A stretch of DNA of 64,000 nucleotides from Symbiodinium natans (Eukaryota > Sar > Dinophyceae > Suessiales > Symbiodiniaceae): the NCBI GenBank assembly GCA_905221605.1, contig CAJNDS010001112.1, forward strand, positions 1,433,972 through 1,497,971, given 5' to 3'. The notes under the pieces are model-generated. The model was not told the origin of the DNA and did not search any database. It saw nothing but the letters and a program-made list of their open reading frames with translations. Shown piece after piece: positions 41,101-53,100 of the stretch. The position numbers and the translations under genes are program-made. Within the stretch, counting starts at the first letter, position 1. Each line of letters opens with the position of its first letter.

Positions 41101-44100
41101 GTTTGTAGGGTTTAGGGTTCAGGGCTCAGGGTTTAGGGTTTAGGGTCGCAGTTTCGCTCTTTTGGGAGGTTTACTGGTTTTTGGAGTACTATACTTTACT
41201 TTTGTTGGTTCCGGGTTCCTATGATAGCTACTTATACCTAAAAGTATAATTACTCCAAAGCAGGGTTTAGCAAAGGGGTTTAGGGTTCTAGTGTGTGGTG
41301 AAGTGCTGGTTGCCCGAAAACTAAACCCTAGGCAAAACATCCTGCGAAAAAAACAAGAGCCGAGGAAAGTTCTTAGATGCAAGGCTAGGTTTGTTGGCCA
41401 GATGGGGTTAGGGTTCAGGGTGTAGGGTTTAGGGTTTAGGGTTTAGGGTTCAGTGTTCAGTGCAGCTGCAACAGTCCCCGCTCTCAAAGTTTGTCAAAGA
41501 GGCGGAGTTCAAGCGAGACATCGCCTTTTGTTCTGTGCTTTCTTGGTGTTGCACGAAAGGACTTAGGGAGGAATCCCTTGTTCTCCCGTTGGTATGAGAT
41601 CTCTGTCCTGAGCTCATTTGAGCCAGCATCTTGAAACGTTCTGCTGTAGAGTCCGGGGTGTTCTCAGACTTGGTAGCTCCGCAATCTGTTTAGGGTTTAG
41701 GGTTTAGGGTGTAGAGTTCAGGGTTCAGGGTTCAGGGTTTAGGGTTAGAAGTCTCTTGCAAAAGGGCTACGGTTAGGGTCACGGTTAGGGTTTAGGGTTT
41801 AGGGTTTAGGGTTTAGGGTTTAGGGTTTAGGGTTTAGGGTTTAGGGTTTAGGGTTTAGGGTTTAGGGTTTAGGGTTTAGGGTTCAATGATAATTCCATGA
41901 GCCGGCTTTTCAGTACCAGCGCCCGAGACGGGCTAGGGTTCCGCTCATCCTGAGAAGCTCGCAACCGTGCAACTCTGATGACAGCAATCGGTTAGGGTTT
42001 AGGGTCTAGGGTTTAGGGTTTATGGTTTCGGGTTTAGGGTTTAGGGTTTAGAAGTTTGTTGCATTTATCCTGATGGCAAACCTTGTTCTGCAGCACTGCC
42101 TTCTGTCACTTATGTTCTGTGCTGTGCTTCAAAGCGCTCTGAGGCCCTTTTTGGCACTCCCACGCCCATTCTGGAAACGCACTGAACATGAACTGCTGAC
42201 AGAAGCAGATGACGGAAGAACGCATCAAGATCTGCTCTGCTCTTACCTCAAGTTCCCCTCCCCCCCCCCCCCCCCCCAAAGAACCCTCCGCGACCCAAGA
42301 CCTTGCAAAGACGCAGCCTGTCAAGAGGCGAAAGTGCCGTCGACACACGGCGCACGCGCTTGCTCTTCGCGCACGCCCCAGCCCGACGGGCCTGCTAAAC
42401 TAAACGCCGACTCGAAACACCTACGGTTGATAAGATAAATCCTGCATGACCCTAACTTTGTGGTGCTTTAACTGTAACTTTAGATCCTTAGCTTTTTTGG
42501 GTTTCTTGGGTTTCTTAATAAGGCAGCCAAAAGTTTAATTTATAGCTACCCTCCTAAGTGCAGCCAAGCCAAGTACCCTGATTATGGTAGTTTAGTATAG
42601 TAGAGTCATGTAGGATTTATAGTATCAACCGTAGGACGCGGAGTAGGCCCTCATTCCTTTTTTGGGGCTTATCGGTTCCCTTCTTTGCAAGCCCCGTTTA
42701 TTGCAAGAATGGTAACACCTTGGGATGTTCCCCCTTATACTAAGAGTCCTTAATCGGGATTCCAGTAGGGGGTACAAAAATTCCCTTTCAACTAGTATGG
42801 CGGGGAACATCCCAAGTAACACCATGAGTCCCCCCCTTGCACGTAGGGAGAGAGTCCAAGCTGGATCGTCAGCCCTCGCTAACTAGTTTAGGTTTTAGGT
42901 TTAGGGTTTAGGGTTTAGGGTTTAGGGTTTAGGGTTGGGGGGTTCATTCTATAAGGGTGGGCCATCGGTTACCCAAGAAGGGACCCCAACTCAGAGAACT
43001 ACCCACACACTAAACCCCGAATCCTTGCCTGCCTTTCCCGAGTGTGCTGAAGCTGCCGACAGGAAAAGGGTTCAGGGTTTAGGATTTAGGGTTTGAAGCA
43101 AAAAGGGTTTAGGGTTTGGAGTTTAGGGTTTATAGGGTCGGAGTCTGGGTTCAAAAAGGGTTTATAGGGTTTATAGGGTTCAGGGTTTATAGGGTTTGGG
43201 GTTTAGGGTTCAGGTTTTATAGGGTTATAGGGATACAGGGTTATAGGGTTATAGGGTTACAGGGTTATAGGGTTTAGGGTTTAGGGCTTCCAGGTGACAG
43301 CCGGCTACCTGCTTCAGGTTCTGGCGCTGGGCTCGGCCTTTGTTTCGCTTCGAAAGGTTGGCTCAGGGTTTCGGGCTTCGGGCTTAGGGTTTATGGGGTT
43401 CAGGGTTTATGGGGTTTAGGGTTTATAGGGTTTAGGGTTTGTAGGGTTCAGGGTTTATAGGGTTTATAGGGGTTAGGGTTTAGGGTTTAGGGTTGGGATG
43501 TTCCCCCTTACGCTAACAGTCCTTAATAGGGATGATCGTACCCCCTATTATAATCCGATTAAGGACTGTTAGTGTAAGGGGGAACATCCCAAGTTACGGG
43601 TGGGGCATATCTTGCTTGCCACTAGTAGACGTCGTGGCCCTGGGGTTCAAGGGTACGGGCGCCGCTTAGGGGTGTGCCTCCGTGCCCTTTAAGACACACA
43701 CACACACAGTCATCCGGTGTTTTAGGGGTTCCGTTTGCAGATGTGTTTGTGCGTTTCATGGCTCAAGGGAAGCGCCGCCCCACAGCATCCGAACATGGGT
43801 AACCCCTAGCCCTAAACCCTAAACCCTAAACCCTAAACCCTAAACCCTTAACCCTTAACCCTTAACCCTTAACCCTTAACCCTTAACCCTTAAACCCTAA
43901 ACCCTTAACCCCAAACCCCAAACCCGAAACCCTAAAAAGCCTACAGGTCCATGATCCTGGGCAAATCCACCGCTACTCGCACGTGATTCTGGATGAGGCT
44001 GAGGGTCGGGGGCGCAGTGGGCGCGAAGGACCCTGCAAGAGGCCTCACCCAAATCGAAATGTCAGCCATGGAGCTTCAGAACTGGGTTTGGGGTTTAGGG

Positions 44101-47100
44101 TTTAGGGTTTAGGGTTTAGGCTTTAGGGTTTAGGGCTAGGGTTTAGGGTTTCAGGTCGCCTGCCGAAGCTCCCCTACGCTTGCGCGAAACTGCGGTGCAG
44201 TTTCTTACCATAGTGGGCGAACTTAGGCCTTAGGTCTCAAGGGATTCCCCAGGGTGCCCTATCCCCTCCAAGCCCTGAACTTAAGAACCCCGAACCCTTT
44301 TAGGGTCTTTGTTAACGTTTTTTTTTAACGTTGAAAAATTACCCTAAATGAACTAACAACCCCTGAACCCTGAACCCCTCGTTCCCGACTTTTCCCCTCC
44401 AACATTGGGCTTGTAAGTTGCCGCGCCGACTGGCGGGCTCCACCGCAGCGTCCGAAGCAAGCGAGGAGGTGAGCTAAGTCGGAACTTCCTGGCTCCTAAA
44501 AGGTAAAGTTAGGGACTCAGGTAACCTATATGACGCTTGTTATACATGTGTAGATAATATGTATATATATATATGTATGTATATATGTATATATATATAT
44601 ATATGTATACTTTTCTTTCAGGGGTCATATGTCGAGGGTGCCTTTCTGTCTGAGCCCCTTCGAAGAACATGTCCAACTCCATGCATTGTGTCCCTCACTC
44701 AGCTCGACGACATCGCCTTCCTGGCAGTGCTCATAGCACCCAACTCAGGGCCTGATACCCGTGGGACCACATGAACCCGTCACATCCCCGATACCACTTA
44801 CTATTATAATCCCTATGAGGGTATGTAAGCCCTAGAAGCCCTTTTGGGGTTCACTTGGTTCCTTGAGGTATGGGCCCTAAAGCCGTAACAGAATCGAAAA
44901 GGACAGGCCAACATCAAGTGCGCGACAGGCCAAGCCCCCAAAGTCTCGGATTTTAGGGTTCCCCACCTCAAACCCTAAACCCTAAACCCTAAACCCTAAA
45001 CCCTAAACCCTAAACCCTAAACCCTGGGCATCCGGGACTTCTAGGCATGCTTGGGGGGTGGCTCGGGAGTAGACCCCGATTCTGCGGTGCGCGAGCGATG
45101 AGCGGCCCGGCCGGCTTCGAATTGTGGTGGCTCGCGGCCTCGTTCCTGGTAGCTTGGCTGAGGGCTTGGGTTTAGGGTTTAGGGTTTAGGGTTTAGGGTT
45201 TAGGGTTTAGGGTTTAGGGTTTAGGGTTTAGGGTTTAGGGTTTAGGGTTTAGGGTTTAGGGGTGAGGCCAAGGGCCCCAAGAAGCCAAGATGTTTAGGGT
45301 TTAGGATTTAGGGGTCTTCAGAGTTCTTGCCCCGGCAGTTCGAACAGGCCTGGGTACAATTAGGGTTTAGGGTTTAGGGCTTAGGGAAGCCTGAAACGCC
45401 AGGGTTTGGGGTTCAGGGTTCAGGGTTTAGCTATACAGTAGCAGTGGTTGAGGCTGTGGACAGTCGCACAGGGGCGGCACGCGCTGTCTTGCTGCCTTTT
45501 CCAAGACTCGACGGGAACTAACTCTGCGACGAATACTATAGATTACTACCACTTGCTGAAGAACCCCCAAACAAGAATATTCCCTATATCATCCTTATAA
45601 GGAAGAATGTGTTTATTACTTTCTCTTTTTTTGGGGGGGGGGCGGGGGGGGTGCTTAAGCAATTCGTAGATTATATGTTTTCAGAGTATCCCTGAGCCCT
45701 AAACCCCACAAATTCTATCTGGCAGAATCCCCCTGAACCCGAAACCCTAAACCCTAAACCCTAAACCTGCAACCCCAGAGTCAACCTGCCGTGGCAGAAA
45801 TATTCTTCCTTATGTTGGTAACAGGCGGCCCCTGTAAGGGGCCCCACAAAGGGACCATGTAGTAAACCCTAAACCCTAAACCCTAAACCCTAAACCCTAA
45901 ACCCTAAACCCTAAACCCTAAACCCTAAACCCTGAACCCTGAACCCTGAACCCTGAACCCTGAACCCTGAACCCTGAACCCTGAACCCTGAACCCTAAAC
46001 CCTGAACCCTAAACCCTAAACCCTAAACCCTACCTAGGGGCATGGGCATGGGGCAACGAGAGATTGAGAGATCCGGCCCAGCTGGCGGTCGTGGCCATCT
46101 TGCTGTCGAAGTACGGCAAGAAGAAGCCAGCATGGCCCTTCAAGAAGCTACCGCGCCTCTTGGCTTTAGCTTGGGGACTGGGCAGGTGGCCTGTAACCTT
46201 GTTGGTTATATAGAATCCAAGGGTATTCAGCCCTAAGTTAGAGAGTTACCTACCTTGTCTTGCAGAGCACTACAGGGGGTCGGAACAATTACTCATGGTA
46301 TCCCTTTATGGCGTAGCAAGACCCTCGGGGATGGCACGGCAGAGAGAGAGAGAGAGAGAGATCCCTTCACGACCCAGAGCAAAGCAAAGCAAAGATCCCT
46401 TTATGGTTTCTCTATCATTCTACTAGAAGAACCCCCAAAACCCTGTTCTAATCATTAAGGCCGCTATAGTACATGCAGATGGTGGCTTTGCTGGCTTTCC
46501 GTGCGCGTGTGAGGCTGTTTTCGGGCCGCGGGCATTAGAAGGCTTGTGGTCGGGTGGTTCTGGAGGTTGCGGCTTTGAGAGGGCAAAGGGTTTTTCTAGC
46601 CTGGACCCAAATTTCGGCACACTGAAGCCGAAGACTAAGGCCAAGACAGCATCCCGCAACCCCAAAATCGACACCCCAAAAACACTTCCCCAGCAAGCCA
46701 CGAAGATGTCTTTACAGCGACTCTCCAGACCAAATCAAACGAAGCAAAGGCCTGCTTAGAAGGAGGAGCTGCTTCTTCCATGCTGTAGGTACGAAAAGTA
46801 TGTGGCCAACCTGATAGCGACTGCCATGGAAGTAGTGATCTCATGATCATGGTAGCCCAAAGGTCACTAGCCGCTCGCGTGACCACCTGCACGTTGTCAG
46901 AATGAACAGCCTGCCATCTGAGAACTCATTCCCAATATTTCCGTGTGCCATGTGTCTGGTACCTTACCTCAGATCAGTGCAATGTTGTAGTATGACCCTA
47001 AACCCTAAACCCTAAACCCTGTGGCCTATGTTTAACCTTCTGAGGTGCTGGAAAGCATCGCTCGAACCCGCTGCCCACCGGTGGTGATGATCTCGAGGCT

Positions 47101-50100
47101 TCGCGCGCGACCCGCGCACCTCAAGTTCTGCTCGCTAATACTGTCCATTAAGTTGTTAATTTGTTTATAGTTCTGATTGTTATCTTCTATATTCTTATTC
47201 AGTTATTGTTACTTGTATAGTTCTTATGATTATCGTTATCATGATTAGTATCATATACATACTAGTTCTGTTATGCCTCAGTAAGTTACAAGACCCTGTC
47301 TCAGGAGCCTTCCGCTTCCGTAGGGACCTGTTTCTGGGCCTCATATAGTTTGATCGGGAAGTTGGGGTGGAGGGGTACATGCAAGCATGTGATCATTGCC
47401 CTGTAACTTGGGATGTTCTGCCTCATACTGACAGTCCTTCAAAGGAATGATAATAATAGGGGGGGGGGGTACTAATCATACATTTATAAGGACTGTTAGT
47501 ATTAGGGCGAACATGCCAACCTATAACCCTAAACCCTAAGCCCCACAAACCCTAGACCTTAAACCATGAAACAATTCAGAGGAGCGGAAGCGCGACTTCG
47601 CGCGCACCGTGGCTCCCACGATGGACTCCGGGCTACTCGTGTCTCGTCAGGTTTCAGGGTGCTCAGGCGCTTCAGGGAGGAGGACGGATGGACTATAAAA
47701 CAAACATAAAGAGATGAACCCTAGGGCTCCAAGGGTTTAGGGTTTAGAGTTTAGGGTTTAGGGTTAAGGGTTTAGGGCTCCAAGTATACAAAGAATTCCT
47801 ACATTGGGGTCTAAAGGCTGTAAGGAATATCGACTTTGGGCTCTTTGGAGCCTTAGGGTAACAGAAATGATATGAGCGTTGATCTAAAGGTGCTTGTGTG
47901 GCATTTAGTAGGCAGTGACCCACACGGCCTTAAGATACGCCTCCGCGAAAGATCCGCGTTGGGAATGCGAAAGTAATTTGTTTTTTTCACTAAAGTGCTT
48001 ACGTAGCCCAGATCTTGTTCTATGTTGCCAGCAGCTTCCAGGCTTTCAGTTTCCTCTGCCCGGATGGCTCCGAAATACTCGCAGAGCCAAGGGGATCCGG
48101 AAGCAGTTCTCAGGGCTGGACATTTGGCGAAAGTTCCGCGTAACTTCCGCGTAAGCCGAGGTAGCCATTCCAAGGACAGCACTCTGAGGTGCATGTTGGC
48201 TGTTATTGGGATTCATATCTCTGGAATAGCCGAAGGAACTGCAAGGCCCTGTATGGTTCTGGACTTGGAACCCCAAGCCTGGAACCCTGGACCCTAAACC
48301 CTAAACCCCAAACCCTTCTCGCTCAAATTTGGCTTGTTGAAGCTTAGGGATCTAGACCTTGATCTGGGCTAATAGCATAAACCTGCACCGCGATGGGTCC
48401 GCGAAAGTTTTGCAAAAGTAGTTTATACATGTATACACATGAATATTAGCAAGCTTCTACTGGTCGGGAGACGCCAAAACTGTTTTGACCATATGGGAAC
48501 CCTAATGACGCCCTAAAGCTTTTAAAGCCGACAAACCCTCATGAAACCTGGCAATCGCCAGCTTCCTGGGAAGATGCTTCCTTGTCTGCATCCTGACACT
48601 TTCTCAGCACTAGAGGAGCACCTTTGAGCAACTTGAAAGAAAACACATGTCCCTGCGTGTCCTTCCAGACATTCCTCTCAGCATGCCCCTTCGCCTTTTA
48701 CTGCTAGGATTCGCCTTAGCCGCTCACCTGGGCCCTCCCCAAGTTTGCAAGCAAATTGAATTAGGGTTTAGGGTTTAGTTTAGGGGTTTCGGGTTGAGGT
48801 TTGGGTCGGGTTTGGCCATGTTATGCTTATTGAATTCAGGTGGTCACGCCGGCCGAATCCGACCCGACAGCACCCTGGCTTAGGGTTCAGTCTTCATGTG
48901 GGTGCCATGCTCGCGCTTTACAAGTGTGTCTGGTCACACGGACCTAGGTATTGTGTAAACCCTAAACGGCCCTAAACCCTAAACGCTAAACCCTAAGCCT
49001 AATGTACACCTATTATATACACATACTTCTATATGTCTACCCTCATGGAAGGCTCGCGTTCCACACGGAGTCAGGGGCCGTGCTTTTATGTGCTGAGTCC
49101 AAACCCATGAGCCCAGGCCTGGAACCCTAAACCCGAAACCCTAAACCCGAAACCCTAAACCCGAAACCCTAAACCCTAAACCCTAAACTCTAAACCCTAA
49201 ACCCTAAACCCTAAACCCCACCCCCCACCCCCCCCCCCCCCCCCGCCCGCATGAACTTGGCCTGACCCCTGAGGCATGGTCATGCGCCAAGCACGGGGAA
49301 GCCGGTGATATGAGCAAGGAGGCCTCTTTCAAACCTTTACCTGCAGCCCTAAACCCTAAACCCTAAACCCTAAACCCTAAACCCTAAACCCTATTTGATA
49401 TGAGGCAGGGTTTATGTTACTGTTGTTGGTGAGTATATATAAGGTGCTTTTTTAATATGGTGAGTGTATGTATTGGGTGTCCTTTTGGGGGTACAAGAAA
49501 TATAAACCCTACTTCATAAGGGAACATGTAGGGGTGAGTCGCAGGCTGTGCTGCTCCTCACAACTGCCCAGGGGATACGAGCAACCAAGTCGCGAGACGC
49601 GGAGCATAGGCCAGAGAAGTTATGCCACAGGGTTGAGAAGGCTCCATGAGACGATCTGCCCGGGTCAGAAACCAGAAACCATCGAGAGTCGACCCAATGC
49701 TCCCAGCCCCCCCTTCACTCCCTCCACCTCAGGGCGTACTCGGAGTAGCCCTAAACCCTACGCCCTGTAGGGCGGATCTGCTCTGGTGAATATAGAGTGT
49801 AAGGCAAAGCGCCACATGGCCTTCTGGACCTTGAGCTTTCCACCCCCCTGGGTAGGTGACAGATGCAACATTTGAGGAGCCCCTCCGCCGCAAAGCCTTC
49901 TTAGGTGTTTACTACCCAAAGAGCCCAATACCCCTTAAACAAGGAATATTTCTTAAATCATACTGTGGATCCTTTTATCATTTAAGGCATCTTCCTTAGC
50001 TAAGGAGTGTTGGGCTCTCTGGGTAGGGCCTCGGGGCCTATACTGTAGGGGTTGCATTAGTCCGACAGCAGCCAACTTACGGCACTTGAAGGTTCATGGT

Positions 50101-53100
50101 ACTTATTAACCAATTGTAACTGTACTTATAACTGTACTTATAAGTCCCTTAAGTGCCCTAACATAGCTATAATTTGGGTTATAAGTACAGTTATAATTGG
50201 TTACTAAGTACCATGAACCTCCAAGTAGCTTGCTTGGCGCAAAGATCCCGCGGCAAAGCCCTTGTTGCAGCTCAGGTTCTCAGCCGCTCGTCTGAGAATA
50301 CCGCAGCATCCCCCGCTTCGCGCTTTGGGGTTAGGGTTTAGGGGTTTAGGGGTTTAGGGGTTTAGGGGTTTAGGGTTTAGGGGTTTGGGGTTTAGGGGTT
50401 TAGGGGTTTAGGGGTTTAGGGGTTTAGGGTTAGGGTTTAGGGTTTAGGGTTTAGGATTTAGGGTTTAGGGTTTAGGGTAGCACCTCAAATTTTCATAGGC
50501 GGCTGCAACCCCAGAACTGTTAGCCTTCAAACCGAGCTGTGCGGAAGAAACAACCAACCCCAAGCCAGAAGGCGAGTGGCAAGAAAGGGGGTTGTAGAGG
50601 GGGAATATCAGTTACCTAAATCCCTACTTACTTTTCCTAAACCCTGAGTCCTACACCGTATATTTCCCGTGTCGTTAGGAAATCTAGGAACTAAACTCCC
50701 AGAGCCTCTTCGAAGCGGAGGCCTGGCTAACAGCTGAGCTGACGAAGCTGAAGAAGTCGGCAACCGAGGGTGTGGCTCCCGAGAGCTGAATCTTATGTTT
50801 AGGATTTAGGGTTTGGATTCAGGGTTTAGGGTTTAGGATTTAAAATAGGGCTTAGGACTTAGGGTTTAGGATGTAGGGTGCAGGGCTCAGAAGCCTTAAA
50901 CTTTGGTAGCCTGGTAGCCCAGTGGTACCCTTTACCCTTCTTTTGGGTTCACGGTTGCCCTGTAAAATGACCAACCCAAAAAAGGGTACCCTTATTTTAA
51001 GAAAATGGGACGCTGTGGGAGTGCACTTTTTCCGCAAAAAACACATGCAAATCCTAAAAACAACCTAAAAACACACGAAAAGCGTGAAACAAAAACAAAA
51101 ACACACACACAACAAATCCCCACAAAAACCAAAAATAAAAGAACCAAGAAAAAAAGAAAACAATCCTGAGGGACTCTGTTGGGGAGCCGGACCCCTGGGA
51201 AGAGTCTCTCAGGATTGTTTTTTGTTTGTTTTTTTTGGTTTTTTGGGGGTTCTTGTGTAAGAAAACCAAAAAAAAAAAAACCAAAAAAACCAAAAAAACC
51301 AATCCTGAGGGACTCTTTTGGGGAGCCGGACCCCTGGGAAGAGTCTCGCAGGATTGGTTTTTTGGGTTTTTTTGGTTTTTTTGGTTTTTTTGGTTTTCTT
51401 GGTTTTTTTGGTTTTTGGAGGATTTTTGTGCAAGAAAACCAAAAAAAAAACAATCCTGAGGGACTCTGTTGGGGAGCCGGACCCCTGGGAAGAGTCTCTC
51501 AGGATTGTTTTTTTTTTTTGTTTTTTTTGTTTTTTTGGTTTTTTTGGTTTTTGGAGGATTTTTGTGTATTATTGGAGATGTTTCTGTATCATTTCCTTTT
51601 GTACGGTTTTTCGGTATCTTCTGAAGGGTGTTTTTTGGGCCTTCTTTAGGTTCTTTGGTGTTATTTCCTTTTTGTACGTTTTTTGTTTGTACAGTTGTTT
51701 CTGTTATTTGTGTTGTGTGTGTGTTGTTTATTTCTGAGTGCCCTTTTGTACGTGACAAACGCGCTAACATGGACAATCAAGCACACCGCATTACCAAAAA
51801 AATCGAATCCAGCAAAATCTCGAGAGTACCAAAACTTCCATATAGTCAATCACGGCCCAATACGCAAGACATGACATCTATCCTGAAAAACTATACCTTA
51901 GCTAGGATATTTCAAGCAATCATCCCCCAATAAGCAAACCCTAATATCTATACTAAACACTGTACCTTAGCAACATATTTTAAGACATCACGCCCTAAGG
52001 CTCCTACCAATTTAATACGGTTCCTATCAATTTAAACAGCGGTCTTATTCATGTTACTGGGATTCGCAAAGGTATAATTCTTGTTAAAGGATCCTATTGT
52101 TTTTCAGGCCTATTGGTTCCTATTCATTTTAGTAAGATTCATTCTCGTCCTAATAGGATTCCTGTGAAATATAACCCGGTTCTTTTTGATTTGTCAAGGG
52201 TTCCTATTCATTTTAATAGGCTTCCTTCCTATTACCTGTTTTCCGGTTCCGATAATTCAATAGAGGATTCCTATTTATTTTCATAGGATTCCAATAAAGT
52301 TTCATAGGGTTCCTAATTACTTTAAAAAGGCCCCTACTCATGTAATGAGATTCCTATCCTTTTGTTGTCAGATTCTTATTCATGCTAATGGGATTCGTTT
52401 TAATATTAATAAGGATCTCATTCACTTTAAAGGGATTCCTATCGATTTAGGCTCATGATCATTTTCGTAGGATTCTTATTATTTTTCTAGGGGTTCACAT
52501 CTTTTTTAATAGGGGTCCGATTGGTTCGTGTTAATTGTAGTAGGGTTCCTCTTCAGTTTAACAGGGTTCTTATTAATTCTACGAGGATTCTCCTTAATTT
52601 TGAGGGGCCTCCAATTCATATTCAGAGGCTTCCTATTGACTTTACGGCGCCGATTAATTTAAAATAGGGTTCCTATGGATTTAAATGGAGGATTCCTATT
52701 GTTGTTTTTCATAAAGTTGGCCCATTTATTTAGAAAACGGGGACAGTAACTCAGGTCAGGACATACACTGTATCGCTGCTTTGTGTTGGCGTACTTGCAT
52801 GTTATGCATGTCTCGTGATTTTGTTTATATACAATACGGGTACGTTGCGAGAGTGTTTTTAAAATGTCTTTCAATAAATGGGAAAAAGTGCACTCCCACA
52901 GCGTCCCGGTCTCGAATTTAATATGGTTACTGGGCTACTAAGACTGCTTGCTTAAGAACAACCCAAAACAAAGGAATGTTCTTCCTTACAAAGGGCAAAA
53001 GAGGGATTGTTACTCTTTGATTGGGGGTCAGTTCTCTCCATTGTGGTTATTTTTGAGGTTGCTATTTTGAGGCGGCCTGTAGTCTGTAGGGTACCCCAAA

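Larger units (their letters stand above)
44000..48600 (+). other. Exon-like islands inside the large helicase intron
   Basis: Coding-like + strand islands without assignable product: 44622-44760 (GSYVEGAFLSEPLRRTCPTP then SLTQLDDIAFLAVLIAPN), 46050-46170 (DPAQLAVVAILLSKYGKKK), 46600-46758 (a Lys/Pro/Thr-rich tail ending in a stop), 47035-47115 (EVLESIARTRCPPVVMISRL) and 47583-47655 (EERKRDFARTVAPTMDSGLL). Stretch 47860-48290 is open in several frames on both strands and stays unresolved. Telomeric tracts and families A, B, C, E and H fill the spaces. Confidence 0.4.
51007..52907. mobile_element. 1.9-kb non-autonomous DNA transposon with perfect 27-bp terminal inverted repeats
   Basis: The left end (51007-51033, starting GGGACGCTGTGGGAGTGCAC) is the exact reverse complement of the right end (52881-52907). 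The insertion splits a family G element, whose halves flank it (about 50905-51006 and 52908-52955). No target duplication is clear. The interior has no transposase: the left third holds three hairpin units spaced by T/G- or A/C-rich stretches, and the rest is AT-rich with a degenerate periodic motif. Composition is sharply unlike the surroundings. Perfect ends suggest recent movement, driven by an enzyme encoded elsewhere. Confidence 0.85.

Noticed and set aside
51054-51776. Long open frames (240 and 156 codons) rich in K/T/P or F/G/L
   Set aside because: They come from A/C- and T/G-rich spacers and hairpin repeats inside the 1.9-kb transposon; both strands are open at once and the peptides are pure low complexity.
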